A stretch of 60,586 nt of DNA from Calcarisporiella thermophila CBS 279.70 (taxonomy: Eukaryota > Calcarisporiellomycota), in contig NW_027192228.1 in assembly GCF_041956535.1 (NCBI RefSeq), forward strand, positions 57,170 through 117,755, written 5' to 3'. Position numbers and translations under genes: made by a program. The notes beneath the pieces were generated by a model that worked only from the letters and a program-made list of their open reading frames with translations, was not told the origin of the DNA and ran no database searches. Of this stretch, positions 35,201 to 48,210 are shown piece by piece (the stretch's first letter is position 1; each line of letters begins with the position of its first letter).

Positions 35201-37653
35201 GGCCCCAAGCAGCCCACGCTTTCGGTAAAGTTAGATCGAACTGCACCGCGCTGGAAAAAGCCGAATTGGCATCCTCATTTAGCCCGAGTTTAGCAAGAAA
35301 CATGCCCTTGAGCGTGAAGAACTCGGCCTTTTGTGAGTTGGTAAAGTAGTTGAGATTTGTGTTGTTGATGACGTCAAGACCCGTCTGCAATTCAGCAGGG
35401 CTGTTGCATTGGAAATGGCACTTGGCATGCTCGCGCAGCTTAAGGAAAGCCTCTTGGATCTCGATGTTCGGCAGGGTATAAATCTTGGAGAGCTGGGTAT
35501 TACAAACATCAAAGAGTTGATGCTTACGAGCGACATGCGCAAACCGGTTAATGATCCACGCTGTTTCATGATATCCACGGTATGCAAATGTGTTGGAGAC
35601 ACCATTTCCCCCATGCTGAGGAAGCATTGGAATCAGCGATATATACGTCATATTGATCGCAGAGAATATATGCTGACGCCATGCCACCAGATCACTCCAA
35701 ACATTGATGTCGTCCCACATGTTTGGAAGCCGCTCACGCCATGTTTGCAGCGTGGCACGGAGATCATGTGATCGGGATTCGAGATTCTGAGCATTGGTGC
35801 CTGCAAGGCTTTGGAAGATATGGCTAGCTTCGTTAAGTTCCACGAATTGTTGGAATATCTGCAATAGGGGAACGTGGCTCTGTGAAATAATTTCGGGCAA
35901 CGAGTGCCAGCCACGTAGCGAGATCTGGATACCCTCCTCGCAGGTTTTCTGAAACTCGCTTAACCGATCTGCACCTCCACCCTGCTGGCTCTTGACGAGT
36001 GCCATAAAGGCTTCAAATACCTTGCGTCGAGGAGTAGGTGTATCAGCCAATGATTGGATAGATTGCTCAAGCTGTTCTCGTACTGCAGTCCAATCGTAGA
36101 GCCTCCAAGCACACTCCATAAGCAAGCTAGTGTTGTTATCATGTTTTGCTAGATCATTGAGAATATCCCACTGTTGTAGCTTCTGTGTACAAGAGATCCA
36201 GTGCTCCTCCCATAAACAATATTCCGGTTCAGTAAAGGAGAGCACACCAGAACGTGCTTTAACCTGCGCGTTTTCATACATCATTTGTGCAAGGTCCCAC
36301 GTACCAGCTTGCTCATATGCTACTGCTGCTACAGTCTCAGGATACCGTGATCTTCGCCGCCACAACCCACAGAACATGTCATCCTCAGACAATGTGAGAT
36401 ACAGGTCAGCAAGAGCATCTAGTGCACTCTCTAGGATTTTTTCGTCATCGTTCTCCAGCATTAAATCACTAACACGGCCATCTGGTATTTGGTTCTGCAG
36501 AATGTCGATAGCAATATGCCAGGCATTATACATCTTTCCAAGATATTTGATAAGATGTGGCGGTAACTTGATGGATGGTGAGCATCGAGCAATCCCTTCG
36601 AGTAAAGCTTGGATGACATTGGGGCGTGCATCCATTTGTTTATTGTGATAGTCCTTGGCTAGTAGAGGGATTAGGGATTTGGTTAAATCCGTGCGTTCGC
36701 GTGAATTAAGCGCAGCCCAATAGCGTGGAAATAGATCAACCCATGTACGATAGGCAACGTTCACGTCCAGATATTGTAGCTGTCGGAGTGGAGCGATTGC
36801 CTGCTCGGCCGAAGTTTGTTGTAAAGATCGGAGAAACTCTCTGTGTTGCTGGATCAGCTTGGACAACTCTTCCGATGGTTCCGAGTCGTTTCCCTCTTCC
36901 ATAGCTAGCGAGTTGATAGGAATTGTGGAGACTCCCACTATCGACACTGCCTTGGTATTCAAGTTTTCGGGACCAGGTGTAAGAGGGTTAGTTGTCACAA
37001 CTGAGCCTAGTAATATGTCCAGTGCCCGTTGTATCCAGAAATTTGAGCCTAGGTATTCCCAATTTTGTACGCCTATAACGTGGCTAAGTCGCGCGAAAAG
37101 ACTGCGTCCAACAGATTCATCTAATATCCGGCAGAACTTGTTGCGCATCAATGGGTTTTCATTGCGTGTGCCCATCATAAAGGCCTGTTCAAGTCGCACC
37201 GTAAGCTCGGAGCGTGCAAAAGCACTTTCAGTGTATATACGGATGACCAGCGCGAGATAATCCTCCAGCAGCTGTTTATCTCCGCGATTCTCAAAGCACA
37301 TCATTTTCACCATCAATCCAGCCTTCTCCTTGATGGTTGGAAAAGTTTCTGTTTTCCCAGTGATCCAATCCCGGACCATGTCAAGAATCGCACGCGCAAG
37401 TTCAATGTCAGATGACTTTTCAATTAGCGACACCATGGCACTCAAATACCAACGTCGCTGATCACCCAAGTGGGAAATGCGAAGCTTAACTAGTCGTAGT
37501 GTCATTATCAAAAGTTGAAGCGGCGAATCTGGGTTATCATTGCCAGACGTGGCTGTAGAAGATTGTTGTGAGGTCTGTGGCGTTTGTTGTCCCTGTGGAG
37601 TTTGTTGAGATTGCGATTGCTGCAGCGGTTGCTGTGATTGCTGCTGTTGCTGT

Positions 37654-37685
<32 letters not shown>

Positions 37686-40600
37686 GGGCTGTTGCTGCGT
37701 CTGCTGCTGCTGCTGCTGTGATTGTTGTTGTTGCTGCTGTTGCGGCTGCGGCTGCGGCTGCGGCTGCGGCGCCTGCTGCTGTTGCTGCTGCTGTTGCTGT
37801 TGTTGCTGTTGCTGTTGTTGCTGAGGGAGGATGTGCTCTTTGGTTAACTTCTGCAATACCTTCATGACACCAGGGATAAATTGGTCAAGATACTCGGGTT
37901 TACTACTACTAGCAGCTTGCAATAAAGTGAGCACTGGATAGAGATTCGACATATTCTGTAGCCCATCTGATATAGCGGCATCGATCATCGATGTAAATGT
38001 GCTGATATCTGTATTTGATGACGGATCCTCGGTTGCATAAATAGTCTTATAAACTTTAAGCAAAATGGGCTGTAATGCGCGGTGAATACGTGTATTCACG
38101 CTTTTGACGGGGTTCTCAAGAAGCCGCGTTAGTGTCGAAATATTGGAGATAAACCACTCATTGGGTTTGCGATCAAGCACGATATTCATTACTTCAAGAG
38201 TGTTGCACACAATATTCACGCCAGATTCAGTGGTGGCAGGTTGTATCAATGTCCGTTCGAAATAGACAAGCTTTACATTTACATCAGGCCAGAGCTCAGG
38301 TTGCAGAAAGTCTCTCACTAGTTGTGCAGCACGCTGGGCAAAACCTGCCTTATGTGACGGCTCATTGGATGCACACGCAAAGCGCACCAAGTAGCTAACG
38401 ACATTCTCACGTAGTGCTAGACTAAGCGGTTGTAAGGCAACAGGAAGTGAAGCAACGCTTTTACTTGCACTGCCAGGTGAATCGATATGCATTCTCTTTC
38501 GAGGAGACGTGCTAGGCGAGTCCCCAACGGAGGCTTGATCCAAGCTCCGTTTTGCTCCTGTGGTGACAGGCGAATCAGCAGTTTGGGCACCGGTAGCAGA
38601 GGTTGAACCATCTTCGGATTGAAGCTTATGGATTTCTGCCAAACGCCTTCGTTCCCACTTGAGAATTAAATCAGGTAAATCTACCATAAGCGATCGCCCG
38701 TCGTTTGAGGCATTTTGCAAGAATCCATGGCGTGAAAGCATGCTCACAATTTGAGGTAAGAACTGCTCACGTACGTCGTAGAACAAATCAGGATGTCGTA
38801 CGAGCAATTGATACACATTAATCACCATCGTGGCACTATGCGTGTCCTCATTTAGCACACGACGTGTCCAACGCGCCCAGGTGGGAAATTTAGGATCACC
38901 TTGCTGATTTGGAATTCGCACAGGTACAACAGGAGCTATAATATCGAGAGCCTGTTTAACCAAAAGTCGACCCTCTGTCTGGGATGATCGCAGCAGTGCA
39001 AGATAAATTTGTACGCAGATTTTAGGAGGTGTGTCATAGGCAGCGATGAATCTTGCAATAAGGACATATGCGGCCATTTTTGCAACAACGTCGTCGACCT
39101 TCATTAGATTCCATCCAAATTTAATCACGTCCTTTTTGGCATCTGAAATGCGTTGAGGTGCATGCTGAATTATAAGCGTGGTAAGTTGCAAAAGTTCAAC
39201 ACGAAGTGCATCGTCAGGTGCGTTCTCATCAAGCTCTGACGCTAATGGATGCCAAATACGATAGTGTATCTGATCAATTATCTGTGGGTCTAGAACAGCT
39301 TCAAATTCAGAAGGTCCTCGCATCAATGCCACAAATAACACAGGGATCACTAGCATTCTAAGGGTCTGTGTCTTGATCATTTGCGGAATCTGTGTGTCTT
39401 GGAATTGGGATAAGAATCGCTCGAGAATACTTCGCTTTTGCTCAGAAGAATATTTAAAAGCAACCTATATCAAGAAAAAAATAATAGAATGTCAGCAACA
39501 TGCTCTACAAAATATCAGAATCATTTACATACATCCTCATATAGGAATTTCTTTAGAAATGTGAAATCAATTACACTATCCTGTTGAAATACAGCCACTA
39601 ATTCGAACATGATTTCATCATCATGTTGTTGTCGCAAATAAATAATGAAAATTTCAATCAAAAATTGGAATTCTCGGGTGCTCTGAAGTGATAGTTTCTC
39701 CATTTTCAATCGATCAGTTCGTTCCTGTGACCTCCAAACAGCCAGTAGGGCATCCACAACTGGTCGATTGCGAGCAATCCATTCTGGCTCAAAACTGCAA
39801 ATAGCGCGAACTAGATAGACACCTTCGAAAGCCAACTCTCCATTCCCATTATCCGAGTTGAACGTTTTCGCTATTAATTTCTGGGGATCGCGTGTGACCT
39901 CAGTACGTAAATGTGAGGCAGATTCCATGCCAAGAAGATCTATGAACAAACGGCTATATCGTACATCACCCAAATGTTCGTAAAAATAGTCGATAGCCTC
40001 TGCCGCATATCGATTTAGATATTTCACAAGTGGCTCACGGAAAGGGCTCGACGCGAAGCGACGAAGCTGTGACTCGAGGTCTACTACAGCTGATACCAGG
40101 TCGTTGAGAAACATGTTTGCCGCCGCAGGAAGTAAGTAGAATACGTTTAGAATGGCGACGAGAATCTTAATATCCTGCACTTCTGAGAGCGGTTTCTTTG
40201 AGGTCTCTTGTAGCATAGCCGGGTCTGCCCATTGCTTAAGGTGGTCAAGGAGTTTCTTGCCAATTTCCACCTTAAAATAGTTTGTTAGAAGTTCGAGGAG
40301 GCGTGCCAAACCTTCAAGACATGCAACGCTTAACCTCTTGTGATCAGATAAGTTCATGAGGATAGGGCGCAATCCAGCCTGCAACAGATCCTTAGGTAAC
40401 TTGTGTTGTTGTGCGAGCACTTGCTTTAACCCCTTATTTGCAACTTCAACTACTTCAGGTGATTTTGAATATAGAGACTTGAAGAACACCGAGATGATAC
40501 GAGCACGCGTAGCACTTTGTCGAGGTGAAAAGAAATCTGAACAGGCCATTGCTGCGGAGAGAAGCTTGATACAAACAATGCGTAAGTTGGTAAGCGAAGA

Positions 40601-43600
40601 CGAATTCTTATAATGCGATGTCCTCGAAACGAGTGCCTGATCTTCAGCGTCCGCTAATGCTAGCGCCTCGTGCAGTAATCTGACAAGCTCATCATTAAAC
40701 TCAAGGAGTGGAGGCCTCAGTGACAAGCAATAAGTAATGGCATCAATATGTCCAATTTGCATTGCAAAGGGTAGAGCACGCAATGGCTTAGCGAAAATTG
40801 GTGCCACCAGACGCTCTCGCATCGGAGCCAGTAGCTCTGTTACCTCATTACCAGTTAAATCAGCGAGTAATTGGAACGAGGATTGAATAGTTTCTCGTAC
40901 AGTGCTATTGGAGTTGGATAGCTCCACAACCAACAGCGAGATCAGATTTGCGAATTTCGCCTGCCGATCAGGTGATTCATCATCATCTTCTGGCCGATTA
41001 CATACTTTAAGGACATGAGACATAGTTTGAGTTGCATCTTCTACATTTCCAGTTGCAATATCCTGAGGCATGTCCTTGAGGACGAATAACAGTGATCGCA
41101 CAAATTCTGACTCATGATCGAGCATCCAGCGAGTGCCGAGGTCTAGCTGAGAGCTTAATATTGAGATTCCAATGCACCCACCACTTTTGCGATACCATTC
41201 CTGCTTGTAACATGCTGAGCAGAACCGCAGAGCAATCAGGTGGAACACAGGCAATTGCCCGACTGCCTCCTTAGATCCCAGCACAGTGACACACGTGTCA
41301 TAGAAAAGTTGAAGAGCTGACTCTGCAAGTTTCCTCTCTTGGTGTTCGGATGTCATTACTTCAACAATAGCCTCGAGGAAACAATTTGTATTCAAATGAA
41401 GCTCACGGGGTTCCATACGCTCTAAGAAAGATTTCTTGCGGGCCTCACGCACCTCTAATGCCTCTGCAATCTCAAGAAGCGCGAAGTGACGAATAATATG
41501 TTGTAAGAATGGCCATGCTTCCTCCTTTATCTCTGCGTTTGATGCCGCAGTAAACAGGGCACATAGAGCTTTCTCGAGCACGCTCTCTTGTGAGATTTTT
41601 TTACTCATATGCCGGCCCTTGGAAAGTTTGCGAGCAAAGATATTAGAAGCTCGCTTTTGCTCCATCTCAGTTTTCTTTCCTTCTTGGGGTTCAGCCTTGA
41701 TGTCCACATCCATCTTATCTCCGCCATTAGCGATACCTTTTTCTTTCTCTCCCTCCGATGCCGCCTCATTTGAAGTTGCAGTTGTTGGAGCACCAGAGCC
41801 AGTGTTTGCATTTGCATCTGAAATTTGCTTCAGAATTCGGCTATGAATCTCCTTGGCAAGCGAGTCACTACCCTCGTCAAGATCCAATGAGATAATGACT
41901 ATTGCTCTTAAAAACTCGTATGCTTGTTGTCTATAGAATTTCATAGCTTCGTCGTTAGCATTCACATCTCTAAGCGTTTTTACAGCTAAATCGAGGCATG
42001 CGTCCAACGGTAGAACGTGCAACTTTGTAAGGCGATTCTGTAACTGTACACTAATTTCAATACCGCTCTCAGGATATGCTGTGTAGGCAAGCTGAGGAGG
42101 AGATTTAAGCATACGCCGATTTCGACCACCTAATTTCCCCAAAATTCGCATAGTTGTATGACTGTGGTTTGCATTATATGGGGAGGGCTTTAAGTGGCGC
42201 CAAAGTGCATGCATCAAATCGAGTATAACGGGTGCAAGGATAGGGTCAAGGAATTCTTGAGTCAAGTTGTCGATGCATAGTTCGAGGGTGCGAAGTCCCT
42301 GTCCCACTAGCTCTGGGCCAGATTGTAAGGCAAATACGAGAGGCTTCATCAGATAGCCCAAATAAGGGAGCAGAACACTTAGGCGAACCGGCACCGTTAA
42401 ACATAATTCAACGAATATTTCACGCATATGCTGTTTATCCGCTAGCGAGAGCAGGGAATTTAAGCTCTCAAGCAACACCTGCAAAAGTGGAAGCACCTCT
42501 TTATAAAGTAGTTCGAATCGACCACCCCCAATGCTGCGGAAAAGGTTTCGCAATAAGAGAAAATAGTTTATCGGTTCATCCGCCTTAGCCGACATCTTTA
42601 ACGATGACATAATGATGTGCCGTAGGTGAGGTTGCAACACAGTTTCGTTCGAATTCGGAAACAGAGTCACAGCCATGAACGCCAGTCGGAATAGCCGCAG
42701 CAGCATCTGAGCATAGTTAACATTAGGACCGCCCACCTTATCTAGTCTATCTACCAGAAACCGGTAGAGAATACCCGCAAAGCTATTTGATATATGCTCA
42801 TTCGATGAAAGTAAATATTGAGGGATGTGTACAAGAAATGGATTGACGAGCGCCTGCTCAAACATAAATTCAATCTGAGAAGCGAAGACCTCTTGGAATA
42901 CCCACGGGTCAACAAACGTCCATGCCATAGCAAAATGCTCTAAACTTTCACGTTCTTCCTTAGGAAGTGGGCTCGTCCGGCTAAGTAAAACGTCAAACGT
43001 TCCTGTCGAGTCCTCACTGCTCTTGGTATTAAGTGCCTCAAGCATTGAATTGTCAATAGTATAATACCGGAAACCTTTAAGGGCTTCTTTAAAAAGCCGT
43101 AATATAATTTCTATCTCATCTGGAGACAGTGCACCAGCAAGTGGAGCTGGATGTATTGAACCAGGTTGTTGCTGCTGATTGGATTGATCACCAGTTGTGA
43201 CAGTGGTAGAGGCTTGTGGTGCAGCTGTAGTGGCAGCAGCTGCTTGAGCTGCAGTGCAATTTTTGATCCCTACGAAAATAGTCCTAAGGCCCTGAACCAA
43301 GCTCTTGAATAAGAACTTCGCATCTCGTAAAGGATCCTCCAACAGATTTGTCGATGACGTTGTAAGAATTGGCCGGCCTTTATCAAAATCCATATCCTCG
43401 AGTGCTTCACGCAAACGCTGCTCTGTCTGTTCGGGGAACAGAGAAGTAGAACCCGAGCCCGGCTTCAAATCCTTACGACGCTGATGCTGTTGCACAATAT
43501 TAGGATAGGCAATGTTTAACACAGCGAATTTGTTTGTAAAGGAATCGAGTATTCGAATCAGTAAAGTGCGCACTATAGCAAATCAATGTAAGCTAGTGTT

Positions 43601-45315
43601 TTAATGAAAAAAAATAATTGTAAAGCCCACCTAATGTTTTATCTGGTATTTGCGAAATACAGTCGATTAAATTCACTAGTAGTTTTGCACACATTGCCTG
43701 AATGCTTGGTGCAAGGGTGAGGTCATGCATATTTCGGGAGTATATGTAAACGGTCCGAGATAGCTGTGTCGGATTAAGCTCACTACGCACATGGTGTATT
43801 AAGTCGGCAAGCATGCTAAATGCAAGGGGTCTAATATTATTATAGAAAATAGTCATTATTTTTCAATTCTGAGATAACAAATTTACGATTAAAATCTCTG
43901 TACCTTAAAGTCTCGTGTAATGCTAGCCCAGTGCCAAGCAATATTTTTTCATTAAGCATGATATCAACTTTAGGTGCAAATGCAGTCCGAAATTCGGTTG
44001 AAAGAATGTGTCTTGCGGCAATTAGCAATTCCTAGTAAATCAATATAGATATTAAGCTAAATATTGAATATTTAATTAAAATTAATGTGGTTACCTTTCT
44101 GGTTCCAGATGCCTCAGGTGGACAATCTTTCATCAATCGCACTACAAATTCAGGAATGGAATTCTGGTGAGGGCGTACAAGTGCAGGGAAAGCACGAGTG
44201 ATATACGCGAGAAAAGAGAGCGCCTTCACTTGCGACACAATAAAATCGGTGTATAAAGTTCGATTTCTTATGCCAGGTGCAACTCCAATAAATATCTCTC
44301 CTCTCGCTCGAGCAGCATTTTGTGCCTCCAATTGTGGTTTTGCCTGAAGACTTAGTGCCTAGTAGATTAATAAAAGAGTGATCAACTATCTGCTACCTAT
44401 TGCTGAGAATAAGACAATTGCCTAAATACCTCAATAATTAGCGGCAAAAATTTGACAATGTTATCACTGACATATCGTCGATAAGACTGAAAGAGCAATA
44501 CAACAATAATGGGACACTCGGTTATGACTTTAAAACTATACATCCCTTTTGCCAATACTCTATTTGGTGTCTCTGTAAAGTCAGAGGCAGGGGAGACTGG
44601 GCGAGGGGAAGTAAGGGCGGCAGGCTATTGATGAAATAAAGAAAAGTTTGTAAAGATGAGCCACTTTCCAATATCTTAAAGACTGCGAGCTTACTGTTGC
44701 TCCAGCCGGTGTTCCTGGGGCATCAAATGCGTCTCTGACTGCCTGCTCCATGTTCCGGTATATATCTTGCACGAAATCAAAGAAGGGCTGGACTTGTTCT
44801 TCGAGCGAATGCTTAAAGTTGCGGTGTAGTTCAAGCGCAATTTTTAAACAAACTACGCAATTTTCTTCATTTTCTACACGCAATAAGTGGATCATAAGTT
44901 TCATAAGATCGGGTGCGTATGAACGTAGCATATCATTCTGAGGGAGTCGGTGTATAATTTCGAGAATTGTATTCCGGAATTTCTAAATAAATCTCAGTTA
45001 ATAAAGTCTCGATCGAGAGATATTTAGCTATTTACGTTTTCTAATGAGTTGTTCAAAAAAACGGGTTGTCCATTTTTGAGGATGTCGATAAACACTGGTA
45101 TCAACACTGAGAGAAAGCGGGAGTACTCCACTGACTGGAAGAGTTCGACTTGATCCCGGAGTTCCGTGGCTATTGTCAGCTTAAGTTTGACATCTATAGA
45201 TATTATCATTAGTTTTTGCGAAGCAAGTTTTCGTTAATCAGATTAGCTTACCTAGTGCTGGATCTGCTAGTCTAGTCGCGTATATATCACTATTTGGAAC
45301 ATTTGGAGCAACCAT
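32294..45315 (-). CDS. TRA1: Tra1/TRRAP, PIKK pseudokinase scaffold of NuA4 and SAGA
   Basis: The gene starts at the ATG at 45315 (MVAPNVPNSDIYATRLADPA), has several short introns in its 5' 2 kb, then two very large exons (43573-39521 and 39380-34830), and ends in WMPWL at 32294. The product is roughly 4000 residues, against 3744 in yeast. The N-terminal two thirds are HEAT-type helices, then a FAT region, then a PI3K-like domain. The latter contains PGQYLLLRDSNNDFVRIDRF and RMRNLSFTLPVIVPLAPHIR and ends in a FATC tail. The kinase-like domain lacks the catalytic HRD and DFG signatures, as in all Tra1/TRRAP. Tra1 binds activators and recruits NuA4 and SAGA. Two low-complexity insertions are unusual (see separate entries). 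It is divergent from QCR8. Identity is certain; 5' splice sites are approximate. Confidence 0.95.
34135..34785 (-). repeat. Pro/Thr/Ala/Ser/Gln-rich linker in Tra1 between FAT and kinase-like domains
   Basis: About 215 codons of low complexity (SGSTPAAPSASPAQATPTEQ, PATPVTPGQNSS, QQQQQTQSQQQTTP). They lie just upstream of the HADDLMAILKTAYPLLALSM segment. The linker is probably disordered. It is in frame with no stops. Confidence 0.85.
37560..37824 (-). repeat. Poly-glutamine tract in the Tra1 HEAT region
   Basis: About 88 codons, mostly Gln with Pro, Ser and Thr breaks, encoded by mixed CAG/CAA (plus strand ctg/ttg). The mixture argues for purifying retention rather than a fresh expansion. 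The opposite strand gives an Ala/Val ORF that is only a shadow. Confidence 0.9.
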
Positions 45316-45585
45316 TGTTGCCCATTTAGAGATATTTCCACCAAGTCTCTCTTTAGTGGAAAAATAAAAAGAGAATGCACTAGCTAAAAAAATAAAGGTA
45401 AAATCAAACTACTTTATAACCACGAAAATCTTAAAGTCTCGTTCACCCTGAAAAATTAGTTGTTACACAATGAAACGTCACGAGTGACGTTTTACTGCGC
45501 CACTAGATCTGTTTATTGAACCTCCCCTGCTCTTTACCTCTTTAATCTGAATTTAGTTTTATATCAAATTTGTTAACACATCAAC
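45316..45585. promoter_or_regulatory. TRA1/QCR8 bidirectional promoter with a CRE-like palindrome (45473-45492)
   Basis: 270 bp between divergent ATGs. At 45473-45492 the sequence is AAACGTCAC-GA-GTGACGTTT, a perfect 9-bp inverted repeat with a 2-bp centre. Each arm holds the ACGTCA/TGACGT half-site of ATF/CREB bZIP proteins. The spacing differs from the classical 8-bp CRE. Confidence 0.55.
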
Positions 45586-45929
45586 ATGGGTGGCGGATCT
45601 AAATGTGAACATCTTCTAGTTATTTTGCTACATGAGATTAATCTAACTCATTCCTACGTTATTTTGAATACATAGGGTTTGGATGGTGGGGAAATCTCCC
45701 CGGACCTAAGCAGCAGGGAATTGTTACCTATGTTCTCTCCCCTTACGAACAGAGAGCTTTTGCTTATGCTCTTCAAAATGCCTTCTTCAAAACATTCCGT
45801 CGATGTGCTGCACAAGCACCTTATATTGTTCCTACCTTTGCAATTGGCTATGGTGTTTACAGTTGGGGAATGCAGCACCATGAATATCTGGCATCAAAGG
45901 CTGGTCAGGCTGCGCACGGTGAACATTAA
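45586..45929 (+). CDS. QCR8: Cytochrome bc1 complex subunit 8 (Qcr8)
   Basis: A tiny first exon, 45586-45604 (MGGGSK plus one base), is spliced across a 71-bp intron (GTGAAC...ACATAG) to 45676-45929, giving 90 residues. The product reads SKWFGWWGNLPGPKQQGIVT, then YEQRAFAYALQNAFFKTFRR, and a single membrane helix (IVPTFAIGYGVYSWG). This is the Qcr8/UQCRQ pattern, with the conserved GWWG, GPKQ and N-x-x-F-x-x-FRR positions and usual length. The protein is a small structural subunit of respiratory complex III in the inner mitochondrial membrane. The ORF visible at the same place in another frame is a shadow. A poly(A) signal follows 32 bp after the stop. It is divergent from TRA1. Confidence 0.92.
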
Positions 45930-46445
45930 ATAAGTCAACTCTACTTGTATTGGCATAGAAAATAAAGCTACTGTTGAGCCTATTTAGATAATTCTGAGAG
46001 TTTTAATTAACAACAAAAAACGCTCAAACTATATTTTCCTACTCAAGATATATATATATGTGTGTAAACCAAATTGAATACTGGATATAGAATTTTGATT
46101 AAATATTGATAATAGAGATAGGAAAGAAAAAAGGAAAGGGAGCTGGGAATGCAAATGGAGAACAAAGAATAGAAAGACAAGGTAATAAAGGTGGCATTAT
46201 TTACAATAAATAAACAGGTTGTTCCATTTTTTTTTACGTGAAATAGAAAACTGCAAAATAAAAACCATAAGTGACATTAATCGCATCCAATATACAAAAA
46301 CTACTTAATTCATCTTACGATCAATTCACTTATATGATTCAGAGTTATATAACCTCCACTGCCCACACACTTGCAGAATAGGTGAGATATTTCACAAATT
46401 GGAAGCGCGCATTATATTAATGTCGTTAGTATATTTACTTGCACC
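45930..46445. other. Convergent intergenic region
   Basis: 516 bp between QCR8 and the SAM/HMG gene, very AT-rich with short TA repeats near 46050. Holds both 3' flanks; nothing else seen. Confidence 0.5.
45961..45966 (+). terminator. Polyadenylation signal of QCR8
   Basis: AATAAA 32 nt after the QCR8 stop codon. Confidence 0.5.
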
Positions 46446-47901
46446 TTATCCTTTACCCTGATCCTGGTAATTCTCCTTTTTCCCCTGTCGTTTTTGCTGT
46501 AGTCGCTGTGAAGAGGTTTTAGAGACACTTGGAGAGTAACGAGAAGGATCTATATCATCGCTTAACGAATTAACAGCCGAAGATAAGGTTCCAGGAGAGG
46601 TAGGAGGCGGATGAAGAGGCTGTGGGGAGAAATCTAAAGTAGCAGGCGTAAAACTTTCCGATGTGTGTGGGTAGCGTGAAATATGAAAAGGGGGAGGAAG
46701 CGGGGGCAACTTTGGTAATTTCAGTTGACCTTGACTTGATTGTGATGCTATTTGGTCGTTAAACTTGTCAAATGGAGGCAATAGGCTTTTATGGTTTGCT
46801 GCTAGATTCTTTTCCTCTTTCCCAGCTTCAACCGATAGATTCGACTTGATCTTAGAACGTTTACCAGGCCGAAGACAGGCCTGTGAGCCTGCTGCTTCTT
46901 GTTTAGCTTTGAAGTCGGCCAAGTATTGCTGATAATTCTACAATAAACAATTGTGAGCTGAGTTAGATTGCCGCATATTTAAATTGGGATGCATACCCTG
47001 TAATCCTGTGTTGTTTCGTACTTCACCAAGTCATTCAAATATATTTCTTTAGCTTTTGATGCTGTCATATCATAATACTCTTTTTCTTTTGGGCTCAAAG
47101 ATTTCCATCGATCTCCTACAATTTTCGCAATCTCCGTAAAAGATAGTATACGACCCTTCAATTCCTCGCGCACCTTATTCGCAAACATCACATAAGCACT
47201 CGGTGGTTTTATTGGTGCATGTGGATCAGGTTTAGCGTGGCGGCGATATCGACGCTTCGCTTGCTTATGCAAAAGAGTATCACTGCTAAATTCAAGTTCC
47301 TCTGCAGATGAAACGCTTCCCATAGGGGCGAGAGAATCTGTCTCACTAAGATTTGCTTGTGCTGATGGCTGTTGTGGAGAATATGTGGGGATTCGAGAAC
47401 TAGCAGTCGTAGTAGGTGTAACTGGTAAATCTTGTGGGGAAATTGAGGGTGGTAAATCATGATAAAAAGAATGGAAAGTAGTGGAAGACGAGAGCATATG
47501 GAGGGGCGTGGAGATTGGAATGTTATTAAGAGTAGCAATTTCTCGCTGAATGAGCTATTTGAGAAGAAATAAACCTCTAGTTAATAATTCTCGAATCCCA
47601 ATATATATAACCCAATTACCCTACGATGACCTCGTTTAACGCCCAGAGCAATAAGATCTGCTTCGGTTACTTCATTTAACTAATTGGAAAGAATGAGACA
47701 TATATATATTTCTATCTAATAATAGCTATTTACAGATCTCATCTGATCGAACCCCTCTTCTATAAATTGTTCGTAATACCGCTCTAGATTAAGCCGGGAT
47801 AAAAAATCATACACTTCCTGAGAGCCATTTTTGGCCTCTGGCGAGCTCATTTTCGAACTTTTATTCTCCGGAAGATGTTCTGCTGATTGACTGGGCTGCA
47901 T
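46446..47901 (-). CDS. SAM-domain plus HMG-box putative transcription regulator
   Basis: Four exons (47901-47734, 47679-47620, 47554-46997, 46937-46446) give 425 residues, all in phase 0. Residues about 28-85 form a SAM domain (VYDFLSRLNLERYYEQFIEE, then LNEVTEADLIALGVKRGHRR). A Ser/Thr/Pro-rich stretch and a basic cluster (KQAKRRYRRHAK, 173-184) lead into an HMG box at about 187-256. This carries PIKPPSAYVMFANKVREELK, the WKSLSPKEKEYYDMTA helix and a YLNDLVKYE end. The C-terminus is Pro/Ser-rich with another basic patch. HMG boxes of this type bind DNA; the SAM domain likely oligomerises or binds a partner. Several fungi have SAM+HMG proteins, but no named orthologue was recognised. It is nuclear by inference and divergent from ELYS (309 bp between starts). 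Confidence 0.88.
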
Positions 47902-48210
47902 ATTACGATCCGCATCGAGTTTGTAAGTTTAATTTTCGAAAAATAATTAATGAACCGAATGTCACGAATACAGGAATTAAGCAAGTTGTTATGTCTAACA
48001 AAAGTGAGAAAAGAAATCAAGAGGAGTTGAAATTATAAATTGTTGAGGGTAAATTAGGCGTGGAGAATTGAGTGAAATTCTAATGTAGTTACATCGCGTA
48101 AGCAAAAACATTCTGAATGTTTGTTATAAGCCACCAATTTAACGCGACAATAGAAAAGCAAAAAATTAATAGTTTATCACTACTCCCTCTCTCGCAAATT
48201 TTCTAGCAAA
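47902..48210. promoter_or_regulatory. Bidirectional promoter, SAM-HMG / ELYS
   Basis: 309 bp, AT-rich, between divergent starts. No specific motif was assigned. Confidence 0.4.

Noticed and set aside
37568-37867. Plus-strand Ala/Val-rich ORF
   Set aside because: It is the complement of the Tra1 poly-Gln codons and has no independent support.
45679-45933. 84-codon ORF over QCR8
   Set aside because: Wrong frame; the spliced frame gives a clear Qcr8 protein.
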